A stretch of DNA of 64,000 bases from Takakia lepidozioides (taxonomy: Eukaryota > Streptophyta > Takakiopsida > Takakiales > Takakiaceae), in contig CM060734.1 in the NCBI GenBank assembly GCA_030704615.1, positions 25,296,001 through 25,360,000 on the forward strand. Direction: 5' to 3'. The notes below the pieces were generated by a model. It did not search any database and was not told the DNA's origin. It saw only the letters and a program-made list of their open reading frames with translations. This document shows, piece by piece, positions 9,530-20,242 of the stretch (position 1 is the first letter of the stretch; each line of letters begins with the position of its first letter). The position numbers and the translations under genes were made by a program.

Positions 9530-11610
9530 GTTTAGCACTTACTCACATGAAAAGTCGTTGTCGACCTGTTTATCTTTGGGATCGTCATCATTTTGAATTT
9601 GAATCCAATCAGTCTGTGTGCCTGAAGTGGAGCCAGACAAAAGGGGGAGAAGCACTGTGTTGTAGAGGTCAGAATCACCCTCCATGCCAAAAAGGCTTCT
9701 TCCGCCTGCCTTACATGCATGGTAAGTTGCTCCTGCACCAGACAGGAGGACATGAACAGTTTGGTGGGGGGGATTTAAGCAAATGGAATTGGTGAAAGAA
9801 AATCAATTCGGAAGGGAGAGAACAAACTTGTGGACACAGAAAGATCGACCATCCGTGCAGAGTGGTTGGATGCATGACTCCAGCAGTATTTGCATGAACG
9901 TTGGGGATTTTTCCTTTGCACCTCTCCAGGGAGTGCCATCTGGTCTCTTGAGAGTCTGACTGGACTGCATGAAGTTGTACAAAATGTCATCGACATGCGG
10001 CTCATAGGGGGGGGTTGATGAAACAACCCTGGTCAGAAATCTCAAAGCTGCGGATAGAGGATGGTGTCTTTGAGGTGCAAATCTTCCGCAGGCAGATTGC
10101 CTCGAACATCCTCGTCTGCCAAAGATAGCAGGTTAGTGTGGTAAACACAATCTATAGTGGAAGTGTGTACATCGGCTATTCAGAACTCAGGCATAAAACA
10201 ATTATTTTTATCACGAATCGGTGATGATCGGTGTCGATCATGACAGATTCTTCTAGAGTGGAGCTGCAGAGAACATTGAAACTCATCATGAAAGCACAAG
10301 CAGAAGAGAGACGACATACCAGCTGACCAGGGAAACCCCCTTTCACAAGGTAGAGGCTGTTCACACAATTCCATGTGCGCAAAACTTCAAACCCTGAAGA
10401 CTTCAGGTATGATGTCAATGCCCGACGACTATCTTTGTCACATGACTGAAAAAACAGAAGTGTCCCTGCATCAGAGAGGAAATTATTATAGAACCCAAAC
10501 ACCCAACTCCAGTAGTTGTCCTCGAATTTGTTCCAGCCTGGCGTCTTGCCCTTTGGAAGAACTTCTGGCACAGCCTGGCCATCCGGGATGTCGAGAATGA
10601 CAATGTCAGCCGCATATGTTTTCTGCACACCGCACACGAAGGTGGGACCAGTGCTCACCTGCAACAGACATGTTATTTTAAGAACGATGGCAAGAATGTT
10701 TTCAAAGAACCAGACTGAAATAGTGCCAATGAAACTTTCAGAGAAAAAAGAAAGAAACTGGAATTCTCACCAGATTGAGGAATGAGATTATGTTGTCCCA
10801 GGTAGGCGAAGGCACCTCAGTGTATCCTCTCTTTCGACTCTGCATCATCGCCAGCCAACCCTCATTGACAATTTTAATCTCTCCTGCTGAATCAGAACGG
10901 GAAGGGTGTGGCTTGGCATCGAACACGCACTGAACTGTGCGGGTATATCTTCCAGCAGTGAAGTCCTGCCCACTCTCCGTTTCCTTCTCCATCTCTTTGG
11001 ACTTGTCTTTGTCCTTTGGCTTTGTTGGTGAGATGGCTATGACATCACACCAGCCCCAGATCTAAAACAGATCATGGGGCAAAAAACATGGTGTCCGAAC
11101 ATGACCTGATGTGCAAAATAGGGCAGAGTAGTGTTCCCACATCTTATTCCATGCCCCAAGACCAAGTTCTATGTCTGGGGCATGGAAATCATTACCATAA
11201 CAGGCTGTAATCAGATTTACATGCTATCCAATCATTCATAAAAAACACACAAAGGGTCTGAATTGCTCATTCCATCAGGCTTGCAGGCTGTCTTGGTATC
11301 ATTTATCCTAAAGCAATCTGAATACAGGACCTGAATCAGTTTCTTCACAACCCACAATGGCTTACTACCATGGACTTTTGTCTTTTCTTTTCTTTTTTTC
11401 TTAAATTCATAGAAAGCAACCGTGGGCATATAACCAGGGGCCATATTTGGCCAAAGAGGAGCCAGCCACATCAGTTTTGCATGGCACCATGTGTCCTAAA
11501 GTAGCCAGCTCCTCAAAGAGGTCAGGCTTACAAAGCTTTACATTAAAGAACACTGTCTGGTCAAAAAACAGATCTGCCCTACGTTGCAGCTTGTACCAGA
11601 TATCTTAAGG
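9530..11610 (-). pseudogene. Decayed beta-class amino-methyltransferase-like gene (second family copy)
   Basis: Exons on the minus strand, in order: ~11230-11600 (Lys-rich), ~10771-11061 (IWGWCDVIAIS, GWLAMMQSRKRGY), ~10321-10658 (acceptor ttgcag; ADIVILDIPDG then W-KF-DNYW), ~9815-10121 (FEAICLRK, DDILYNFMQSS) and ~9549-9753 (GATYHACKAGGRSLFGMEGD). The order is a motif IV-like DIPDG, then a W..F..YW helix, then a Gly-rich SAM loop followed by A-GR--G-E. That is the permuted layout of beta-class N6-adenine/N4-cytosine methyltransferases. The catalytic (D/N)PP(Y/W) reads DIPD and the SAM loop reads DLSVSTS, so it is probably dead. A frame change occurs at a G-run near 10010. It aligns with the 25-26.7 kb copy across all of these blocks. 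Confidence 0.6.
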
Positions 11611-11629
11611 CCACCAGCTTGTCACATAA

Positions 11630-12985
11630 ATGCTCCATTGTCACAACAAGATGCTGGACTATGGGGCGCCGGCGGGGGCTATGGTGTTGTGGAATTTACT
11701 TCCATCGTCGCTCCGGGAGGGGATAGTGCGGGGACTTCCGACAGCGGGGACTCCTCCCACATCGGGTGATACCGGGGCCGAGTCGGCCAAGGTTGCAGAG
11801 GTACACCCGTCGCACCTTGCCCATTCCATGTTTTGTCCTTTGCTTTGCATGCATGTTTTTCTTTGTTGTTTGTTTCTTTTTTTGAATTTGGGGGGGGGGG
11901 GGGGTGGTATTCATCTTCAGGAGGCAGCGGCATACTTGGCCTCATTGGTGCAGCCCAGTGAGGTTGCCAATGAGGGAGGGCACGTGGTGTTTGTGAAGGA
12001 CCCAAACACCAAAGGTAAGAAGAGACCTTGAACTCCCAAGGTCCCTTTTGCCATCAATGAAGGGGCTGCCGATGAGAGAGAGAGAAGGGAGAGGGAGAAG
12101 GAGAGAGAGGAAGTACCGGGGAAGGGGAAGGAGATAGTCGTCGAGAAGGGGCACGAGAAGAAGAAGAAGAAGAAGAAGTCCCGTGGAGATGAAGGGGCTC
12201 ATGGGCATGTGGGGGGGGGGCAGTGGGGTAACAAAGGAGCAGAGGAAGGAAGATGCAATGAAGCGATAGGGTGGGAAAAAAAAGAAATCTCGGGGGGGCA
12301 AAAGACCTGGACTTGGCAAAGATTGTGGTGCCACCGGTGGAGGTCAATATGCATGGTGACCCCTGCGGTGAGTACTGGGAGGTTATGAAGAAGCAGGCCT
12401 TCAACCTCGCATCGCGGTGGTTCCCTTGGCACATTGAGTGGGCTCAACAAGACCATGGAAGAGGCGGGCGTTTGTGAAGGAGATAGACCGCCGGTTTCCA
12501 GACAATTGGGGTGACACAAGGATGATGGAGATGGTGGGGCAGAACTTGAAGGACAAGAGGTACCGTGCCAGAGAGACCATTCGGAGGGCAATGGCAAAGG
12601 GGGCCCCACCCAAACCACCTTTTGAAATTACACAGGTTGGCAAATCCTTAAATCATTTCATCTTCCATTTGTTGCATGTGCATTAATGAGGTGGATTCGA
12701 TGCAACGTATGTGTGTGATTTACTAATCGTGGGGGGGGGGGGCATAGATATCGTGGGATGCGCTAATTGCGGGAGAGAATGATGTGGCTAAGAAGACTAG
12801 TTTTGAGAAGGCACGCTTCGCAACAACAATCCGTCTTGAGAAGCACAACTATGTGCACAAGTGGGGCCCCGGCGGATCCAAGGGTTTTATCACTCGATTA
12901 TCATGGGGTGTAGACATCCATGACACACGTGGGAGGTGCTCGAGGTTCAGAGGGAGTTGGCAGCCAAGGTAGCTGAGATGGATGA
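11630..12985 (+). pseudogene. Unclassified plant-transposon-like ORF remnants
   Basis: Fragments in changing frames: a first exon from 11630, a Lys/Glu/Arg-rich stretch (12060-12200), then VKEIDRRFPDNWGDTRM and LKDKRYRARETIRRAMAKG (12470-12610). After an intron-like gap follow WDALIAGENDVAKKTSFEKA and HKWGPGGSKGF (12755-12895), and VQRELAAKVAEMDEV. The layout (charged region, KxRxRxTIRxA, then WxxLI and a GPGGSxGF end) loosely resembles the C-terminal half of plant Ptta/En-Spm-type proteins, but I cannot confirm the family. Several poly-G runs (11889-11905, ~12208-12217, ~12730-12741) break the frames. It lies inside the block that splits gypsy copy A. Confidence 0.35.
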
Positions 12986-13100
12986 GGTTGGGGATTCTTC
13001 TCGGGATGAGGAGGTTCTCAATGATGAGATGATGGGGTAGGATGAGGCCTTGTCATTGACTGAGCAGGAAGGGAGTACTGCTCAAGAGGTTGCAACATAG

Positions 13101-14842
13101 CAACCACGGGACGCGTCCTCTACCTCTAAGCCCACTGGACTTAAGGTTGTAGTTACGGAGGACAATTGGGAGCCTGACATTGGACCCATTGTCACCGGAG
13201 GAGAGAGACGATGTATACGGCGGTTCCTGAGGGCTTACAGGAATTGCTTTGCCTTCAGTTTGAAGGACTTGGGAGCACTGAAGGGTCAAGAGATCCGTAT
13301 TGAGTTGGCCACTGACACGCCAATCTTTCGGAGACCCTATAGATACAGTGACATGGAGAGGTCTTTGATTCAGATGAGGACTCAAGATCTTTTGCCTTCA
13401 ATTTGAAGGACTTGGGAGCACTGAAGGGTCAAGAGATCCGTATTGAGTTGGCCACTGACACGCCAATCTTTCGAAGACCCTATAGATATAGTGACATGGA
13501 GAGGTCTTTGATTCAGATGAGGACTCAAGATCTCTGGGAGGCAGGTTTGGTGGAGCTCTCCGGTGGAGAGTATGCTTCAGCCACAGTGATGCCAGCCAAG
13601 AAGGATGTCTATGGCAATTGGACGGAGAGACGTATGTGCGGTGATTACCGGCATGTAAATCGTCAGACCAAGTCCGATAGGTATGCCATGCCGACACCAG
13701 AGGAGATCTTTGATGCCATTGGGCATTCCAAGGTCTTTAGCACGTTGGATTTACGATCCGGATATCACCAGTTGCCGATCAAGGAGGCGGATAAGCAAAA
13801 GACGGCATTCTGGGGGATCAATGAGCACGGGAAGGATTGCCTATACCAGTGGCGGTTCTTACCATTTGGGCTTAAAAACGCTCCTGCTGAGTTTCAAAGG
13901 GTCATGGACAGGATTCTAGCAGGGGTGGAGTTTGCTCGGTGCTACATAGATGACATCATCATCTTTAGTGCTACGGTGGAGGAGCATGAGAGACACCTTC
14001 AGGGGGTATTTGAGCGCTTGAGGACGCACGGATTGAAGTTATATCCGGGAAAGTGCAAGTTTTTCCACAACCAGATTGAGTATCTGGGTCACATGATATA
14101 TCCTGGAGGATTGGGGGTACAGCAGACTAAGGTAGAGTCCATTACACAGGTTCCACGCCCCACGGATATGAGCCGAGTTCGAGCTTTCATGGGGTTAGCA
14201 AACTATTACAGACGGTTTGTTAAGGGATTTAGAGCCATTGCAAAGGCTCTAACCAAGCTGACCAAGGTGGACCAGGAGTGGCAGTGGGAAGATGAGCAAG
14301 AACAAGCTTTTCAAGAGCTCAATGCGAGGTTGACCTCGGCGCCCATCTTGAGACGACCTATTAGGGGGCGTCCTTTTCAGCTGCATACAGATTGGAGTAT
14401 GCTGGGGCTTGGAGCGGTGCTCACACAGGTGGATGATGAGGGAAGAGAGTTCGTAGTGGCTTACGCTAGCCGCTCGAACAATGCTGCTGAGTCTAAGTAT
14501 AGCTCATATGAGGGAGAATGCTTAGTTGCAGTGTGGGCCGTGGCACACTTCAGGTGCTATCTATACGGCAATCTCTTCACCGTTGTCACGGATCACCAAC
14601 CACTCAAGTGGTTGATGGAGTCAGACAAGCTTACGGGGAAGCTTGCACGGTGGGCACTCATCCTTCAAGAGTATGACTTTCAGGTGGTGCATCGACCGGG
14701 TTTGGTCAATCGCAATGCAGATGGGTTGAGTCACAATCCATGCACGAGCCAGCAGGATGACACTGGACGGCATGGTGAGACGGACGAGGAGATGGTGCTC
14801 GGATGGCATGCATCTGCATTTCTGTGTATCTTGGCAGCGTAA
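13101..14842 (+). CDS. pol: Reverse transcriptase and RNase H of gypsy copy A
   Basis: After a stop at 13098-13100, the RT lead-in (WEPDIGPIVTGGERR) leads to a 479-codon open frame from 13403. RT motifs seen: RRMCGDYRHVN, FSTLDLRSGYHQ, the polymerase motif YIDD at 13943-13954, and LGHMIYPGG. RNase H follows with its acidic residues in FQLHTDWSM, ESKYSSYEGE and TDHQPLKWL, and ends at HRPGLVNRNADGLSH, just before the integrase. The protein copies element RNA into DNA and degrades the RNA strand. A 143-bp tandem duplication at the N-terminal edge shifts the frame between 13248 and 13533. The core domain is otherwise intact, which makes this the best-preserved pol segment in the window. Confidence 0.9.
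13248..13533 (+). repeat. 143-bp tandem duplication in the RT N-terminus
   Basis: Unit 1 (13248-13390) and unit 2 (13391-13533) differ at only about three positions. Each begins TTTGCCTTCA and ends GGACTCAAGATCT. Because 143 is not a multiple of three, the duplication breaks the reading frame. Copy B has one unit. Confidence 0.9.
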
Positions 14843-14866
14843 GGCCAGGTTGGACCTGCAACAGGG

Positions 14867-16024
14867 ATGACTGTAGATCAAGTGTCTGAGGACCCTGAGG
14901 CCAGCAATGAGCAAGGTGGCGCCAAAGATATACATGAGGATTCAGTTGTGTTGGACTACCTCCGCACTGGAGACACTGCAGCCACTGTGACTGCCAAAGA
15001 GAGGGATCGGATCCTACAACGAGCCAAGAGGTTCAAGTGGGAGGGGACACACCTGCTCCGAGTGTGGGAGGATGGTCGAGTGAGGATTGTGCCTCACCCA
15101 ACACAGCGGGCATGGTTAGTGCGGCATGCCCATGAGGAGTTGGGGCATTTTGGGGTGCGACGCACTCATAGTCTACTGCAGGGGCAGTATTGGTGGCGTG
15201 GTATGCACACAGAGGTGCAACAATTTGTGGCTAGGTGCATGGTGTGTGACAGGGTGTGTGCTTCATTCAACGCCCCTACTCCACAATTGCACCCTCTTCC
15301 GATCATGGGATTGGGCTACAGGTGGAGTCTTGACTTCGCAGGGCCATTGCCACCGACCATGCGCCACAACAAGTACGTGTTGGTGATGGTGGAGCACTTC
15401 TCCAAGTGGATTGAATTGGTTCCATTGCCTGATAAGGCTAGTGAGGGAGCTGCGTATGCATTCTTGGATTGTGTGCTTAGCCGATTCGGTGCTCCAGCTG
15501 AGGTACTCACGGACCAAGGGAGAGAGTTCTTGGGGGAGTTTCAGGCTTTGTGTGACAAGGCCTTGATAGACCACTACACCACTTCTCGGGATCATCCTGA
15601 GGCCGATGGCTTGGCAGAGAGAGTTGTTCAGACAGTAAAGAGGGGTTTGCGCAAGTATGGCTTGCAGAAGGGACACCTAGGAGATTGGGACCTTCAGTTA
15701 CCCTGGTTAGCCATGGGCTATAGGTTCAGCAAGCAAGCATCACTTGCCTCCTTCTCACCATACTTTCTTCTCTTTGGCCGAGAGCCGGATTTGCCTACAT
15801 CCATTCGCAGAGAAGCTGCTATAGTTCTTAACCTTGACGATCTGGATGTGTGGGCACGTGCATATGAGCAGCGTGCAGAGTTGTTCAAGAAAGTCATGCC
15901 AATGGCTTTTGAGAACCTTGCCATTGCACAACACCGTGATACGTTGAGGTATGCTACCATACGTGGTGGGGGCTATCGTCCTGGGGTTTGGAGATTCAAC
16001 CCTGGTGACTACGTCTATCTGTAG
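14867..16024 (+). CDS. Integrase of gypsy copy A
   Basis: The 385-codon frame contains the HHCC zinc domain (HAHEELGHFG ... CMVCDR) and the DDE core: Asp in WSLDFAGPL, Asp in VLTDQGREF, Glu in HPEADGLAERV. It continues through LPWLAMGYRFSKQASLASFSPYFLLFGRE to a basic region and the GPY-type module start (RPGVWRFNPGDYVYL). It inserts element DNA into the chromosome. The frame ends at TAG (16022-16024), where copy B has CAG; without this change it would run on into the PHD finger. The block matches the integrase remnants at 1-294 and 32.6-33.7 kb. Confidence 0.9.
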   Translation: MTVDQVSEDPEASNEQGGAKDIHEDSVVLDYLRTGDTAATVTAKERDRILQRAKRFKWEGTHLLRVWEDGRVRIVPHPTQRAWLVRHAHEELGHFGVRRTHSLLQGQYWWRGMHTEVQQFVARCMVCDRVCASFNAPTPQLHPLPIMGLGYRWSLDFAGPLPPTMRHNKYVLVMVEHFSKWIELVPLPDKASEGAAYAFLDCVLSRFGAPAEVLTDQGREFLGEFQALCDKALIDHYTTSRDHPEADGLAERVVQTVKRGLRKYGLQKGHLGDWDLQLPWLAMGYRFSKQASLASFSPYFLLFGREPDLPTSIRREAAIVLNLDDLDVWARAYEQRAELFKKVMPMAFENLAIAQHRDTLRYATIRGGGYRPGVWRFNPGDYVYL

Positions 16025-16372
16025 CAGACTGCTCCTACGACCTTGGATGTGACTGCATGACGTGTTATTTTGAGGGTTCGAGAGGTCTTGCCCTCAGGCG
16101 TCTTGGTCTTGGAGGGTCGGGATGGCATAACTTGAAAGGACCATGTGCGTAATTGTGCGCCATGTCACCTTCCGAATGTCGATGGCAGGATAGACCCAAA
16201 CTTGGCAGTGGTATCTGCAGGTTTGAGGTGCATGTTGTGTGGGTCTGCTAGAGGGGCAGCCACCATGCTGGTGTGTGATCGATGCTCTAGAGGTTGGCAT
16301 ATGGGATGCTTGACTCCACCTCTTGAGATGGTTCCGGATGGGGATTGGTTATGTCCATATTGCATTGGATAG
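16025..16372 (+). pseudogene. Pol C-terminal tail with a PHD finger
   Basis: Downstream of the acquired TAG the frame continues (RVILRVREVLPSGVLVLEG, then NCAPCHLPNVDG) into a complete PHD zinc finger at about 16220-16370. Its Cys4-His-Cys3 ligands read CMLC, CDRC, WHMGC and CPYC, and it has the usual W two residues before the last Cys pair. PHD fingers bind the histone H3 tail. Many Ty3/gypsy integrases carry a chromodomain at this position, so the PHD probably takes its place as the chromatin-targeting module. All eight metal ligands are intact here. Copies B and C carry the same finger, in C with several ligands lost. Confidence 0.85.
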
Positions 16373-16619
16373 TGGAAGTGGATACAACCATGGAAGGCTA
16401 ACAAGAAACGCAAGGCCCAGCTACTAGGAGACCTTGAACACACGAGGTCCTGGCTCAAGTTCACAGATTGCAAGACGGCGACTAACGATGGGGCTACTCT
16501 TGTACCCGGCCTCTTGGTCTATAGGGTTTGAGTGCAATAGGGACAGTGATAGAGGACTTAGTACGGCTGTGGCTATTACATCTTGTAGCTATCTGGAGGT
16601 AGAGGGACCTATCCACCAG

Positions 16620-16632
16620 CTAGGGGGGCGAT
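16620..16632 (+). promoter_or_regulatory. Polypurine tract of copy A
   Basis: TAGGGGGGCGAT sits immediately before the TGTGGCAG start of the 3' LTR. Copy C has TAGGGGGCTGAT at the same place, and copy B has the same G-run in reverse near 31972-31982. It is the expected primer site for plus-strand DNA synthesis. Confidence 0.7.
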
Positions 16633-17073
16633 TGTGGCAGACTACTTTATTGTGCATATATGTGTGGTATGGTTTGGACAGCGATGTAGTTGTGTAGCGA
16701 TATGTATGCGCACGACAGCTGTCAAGTTAAATAAGCACAGTGTGAAAACAACTAGAATAAAGTTAGTTATTTGTATTTAACACTTGGATTTAGGTCAAGT
16801 GTTAAATCAGGTGTCAAGTTTAGTTTGACACCTGAACCGCCTTATTTTCACGAGAGCGGCAGTCGCGTAGCTCATCTCTCTCGAGTTGAGCCTGCGCGAC
16901 CGAGCTCCTTCATCGTCTAGAACTGAGTGTACTTATGATGGGAGGATAGGTTGTTGTGGGGTGGAGTCCCCATAGCTTGGGGTGCCCCTGGCTCGACTAT
17001 TATCTGAAAGAGTGATGATGAGATGGATTTCATGTTTCTTGTGTTAAGAGTGTGTTCTTAGCTTTTCTTATCA
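16633..17073 (+). repeat. 3' LTR of gypsy copy A
   Basis: The LTR starts TGTGGCAG right after the polypurine tract and ends TTATCA, about 441 bp. Internal landmarks shared with other copies are GAGTTGAGCC, TCCCCATAGCTTGGGGTGC and GAGTGATGATGAG. It is only distantly similar to the 5' end at 2.42 kb, so the insertion is old or the two ends come from different elements. Confidence 0.65.
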
Positions 17074-17155
17074 TTGTGGCAGACTACTTTATTGTGCATA
17101 TATGTGTGGTATGGTGTGGACAGCGATGTAGTTGTGTAGCGATATGTATGCGCAC
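17074..17155 (+). repeat. Partial second LTR start directly after the 3' LTR
   Basis: These 82 bp repeat 16632-16713 with a single mismatch, then diverge abruptly after GCGCAC. Copy C shows the same arrangement with 88 bp. Confidence 0.85.
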
Positions 17156-18185
17156 AACACTAGTGATATACATCGACTGTGGGTTGGGAACCAGGCACTC
17201 GTAGTGGTTGCAGTGACTTGGGGGCTGTGGCTTGTGGTTCATACATGTACAATACTATTTCTACTGTCTCCGAATAACAACACAACACAATCCCCAACAG
17301 CCTTTGATCGTCCCATTGAGGATGTGATTGAGACTGGAGAACATACATGGCATCCCATCAAAGCACGAAAAGAAATAAACATGATGAAGAGCATGTGACA
17401 GTGTATTAAGACAATACCTCAAAACCGTCCCATACTTTGCACAAACTCATGAGTCCATAACGACCATGCTTGGAACTTAAAAAAAAAACTGTCGCATATG
17501 GTTCTCCTGCACCTAACTTGCTATTCTCCATATTATACATAATACAACCCTAGCTTGCATGATGTCTTCACCTCTTTCCTAGGCTAGCACAAGCTGCATT
17601 CAAAAGACATATGACAAAAACTTGTTCAGAATCACCCTTTCGATATTTGGCCTCAACATACTTCTGCATACACCCACAACGAACATATCAGTGTTCATTT
17701 TACTCCGAGACCACATTTGTTTAGGCATATTGCAGGTCAATATATGAGCATATGTTATGGTCCCACGTTTGGCATGCATGTTTAATGTTAAAGATGATAC
17801 CCCCTTCCACCAGTCTGAAGTCCAACAAACTATGATTCAACCCTACCATTTTGCATGATTCAAAACTTCCATACAAACCGGCGCACATTAAAAAAAAAAA
17901 AAATCTCTTTCAGAGGACATTCTTCTTACTACATTTTGAGAAAGAAATCACCGTCTGTGACATGGGAATGAATCGTATCAACCTATTGTGTCCCTGCCTG
18001 GAACTCCATAGCTTACAACTATAACCAGACTCTGCTCTCACAGCAGCTACCTGGGTTTCACCCACAGACAGTTAGACCAAAAAAATTAGTCCACTATAAA
18101 GGGATTAGAAAACTGAAGTAAAAAAAACCATGCTTAGCAAATGTTGTTAGGCCTACCTAACTATATGCATCTATCATATGGGATG
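17156..18185. other. No gene recognised
   Basis: AT-rich sequence with an A-run near 17890 and no convincing ORF. Part of it may be decayed PPR-like DNA (CATGTTTGGCATGCATG near 17765), but this is too short to call. Confidence 0.4.
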
Positions 18186-18189
18186 ACGA

Positions 18190-18500
18190 CTCGAGCTCCA
18201 ACCATGTCTAAACTTTAGAATCCATTTAGCTTTTCACCCATGCAGACAGGCATATCCTGAAATCATCGAGTTCCATGACACCCCATCATCTCGTTAGCCA
18301 TATTCTCAAACACCCCTTTGCATCCTCAATGCTCCCATGTTTGGCACACATTTTCATCAGTTCAAAATGACATGTGGAATGATTCCAACTTTGACGATGT
18401 CACCATGGAGTTCTTTTCCTTTCCCCCAACCACATCACATTCATTTGCATTTGTGCAAACGTGTGTACAAGCCTGGCAGCCCTGCAAAATGGCAAGAGGT
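18190..18500 (-). pseudogene. PPR protein fragment
   Basis: The minus strand contains pieces of PLS-type PPR repeats: HGDIVKVGIIP, then CAKHGSIEDAKGVFENMA. They match the better-preserved PPR remnant at 31.1-31.6 kb. Frames are broken and no domain is complete. PPR proteins bind organellar RNA. Confidence 0.55.
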
Positions 18501-18579
18501 CATGCGCCCTTCCTGCAACATTTGCTCATAGATCCAGCCCCCATTCCGCCCATATCCTGCAATCATGACACTGGGAAAC

Positions 18580-19220
18580 ACCTAGGTGACATCTAGGAAA
18601 CACCCAACTCAGCTTATCACACTCATTCCTATGTTGAATTGCGTCTGCTACTCTCTGTAATTATACAAGCATTCACCTTTTTGCCTCGGTTGTCCCACCA
18701 TTGACTGGGGTCAGAAAAGTACTCATTCCACACCTTCCAAGCATCTCTGTTACCTGTTTCTGGATACTTTCCTGTTGTCACTTTGGCAGTATCATGTCAA
18801 AGTCACTCCAAACTATCAAAGATTCACTCAACCAGCTAACTTGCAGAATTCAACATGGAAGAAGAAGAAGGATTCTGATAAGAGGGAAAAACAAGGTGAA
18901 ATGTGTTGAAGAAGGTACCTTCATTAACAGTGTCTGATTTTATCAATTGTGGCGCCGCCACTGTGGAGCTTCCAGTTGACCATCTACCCATGCAGGTTTC
19001 TTGTAGGCATCGTTCCACAGGGAATCGTAGGTAATGTGGAGCTTGAAATCCGGCCCTCTTGGATGAATCTGGACCCACACTCTATTCCTGCTCCTTCAGC
19101 TATCCATGCCTCTGCACAAAACATGCATTCATCCTTGCCGTTGTTGCTAGCAGTTGACATTGACAGCCTAGAGTTGTTCTAGGAAACACCCAACTTAGCT
19201 TATCACTCTAGTTCCTATGT
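18580..19220. repeat. ~600-bp dispersed repeat unit, isolated copy
   Basis: Same unit as the cluster at 27.1-29.6 kb. Landmarks: CCCAACTCAGCTTATCA, TCTGTTACCTGTTTCTGGAT, GACCATCTACCCATGCAGG, CTTGAAATCCGGCCCTCTTG, GAATCTGGACCCACACTC, CTTCAGCTATCCATGCCTCT. The TIR element at 20.2 kb separates it from the main cluster. Confidence 0.75.
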
Positions 19221-19224
19221 TGAA

Positions 19225-20205
19225 TTGTGTTGGCTACTCTCTGTAACACTACGACAGATTGCGGCTTTTATGTCTTTGGGTTATGCTTGCAAATGCAGTT
19301 ATGGAAGCCATTTACGACTTCCTGACTCTGAAGAAGTAGAAGCCGAGTCAGTTGTGACATGGAAGTCGTGGCTGCCATGGAGTCATAAGTGACAGTCGCC
19401 AGGCTTTCTGTGACGTGGCGCCTGAGCAGCGTGCTCATAGTCATACATGTTGGCTTTACTGAATGATTGAACGGACAATGTAGTCCATGTCAGCCGTTGT
19501 GTAAGAGAGACACGTGCTTGATAGAAAAAATGACACGTGGCATAATGCGCGTATTCCATGACTGTCAACTATGACTACAGGCGAGGCAATCCGGTTGCAG
19601 CACGTGGCACATTGCAGTTTTTATACGTAGTCCCATAGGAGGTTGGCACGTGTCACGATGGATATTTTTTTGGTGTATTACTATTTTTTTACATATTTAT
19701 ATTTCTACCACGTGGTGCAGTATTATTGGAGAGTGAAAACAGATGTAGTCATTATTATGACTATGATAGAAGTCATATACATGTCTATTACAACAATGAA
19801 ATATAATATATAATACAAACAGAACAAGACAACAAGACATAACTGCAACAAGCTGAGCAAAACCAAGAGATTGTACACCCTCTATTTATCAATCTATTTC
19901 TCATTATCATTTTTGTCGCGATCTAAAAATACATAAAATAGTCACATGTTCTCATGTGAATTATATTGTCTAACTATAACACTTTGAAAAGTGTTCACCT
20001 AGAATCTTCTAACTACTCATGTATTCCATCAATCTGCAACCCATCAAAAACTAAGGCTTACATGGCTTTAAGAATTACTACAGCAAAGACATCTGTTTGT
20101 TTTCCAAGTTCTTGCATAAGATGCACCAACCAACATTGCATTGTGAGACACTCACTCACTATACTCCAAAGCGTTCAGGGAAGGTCACTGAGCAACCTGC
20201 CAAGG
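19225..20205. other. No gene recognised
   Basis: AT-rich intergenic sequence. Several ACACGTG/CACGTGGC boxes occur between 19400 and 19720 (near 19509, 19530, 19600, 19648 and 19710), which could be bZIP/G-box sites or a decayed MITE. No ORF is convincing. Confidence 0.35.
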
Positions 20206-20211
20206 AGGTTA

Positions 20212-20242
20212 GCTATTTCATGAGCATGAGCGGCATGAGCGG
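20212..20242 (+). repeat. Left terminal inverted repeat
   Basis: Begins GCTATTTCATGAGCATGAGC. It pairs with the reverse complement of 26862-26892; the outer 14 bases are identical. Confidence 0.7.

Noticed and set aside
10176-10664. Reading the 162-codon ORF as a complete gene
   Set aside because: It is one exon with flanking splice-like sites; neighbouring exons align to the 25-kb paralogue.
12054-12618. Ser/Leu/Pro-rich minus-strand ORFs
   Set aside because: Shadow of a GA-rich, Lys/Glu-coding plus-strand tract.
16633-17155. Solo LTR or a second nested LTR element at 17.07 kb
   Set aside because: Only 82 bp of LTR follow, and copy C shows the same pattern, so a shared structural cause is more likely than two chance nested insertions.
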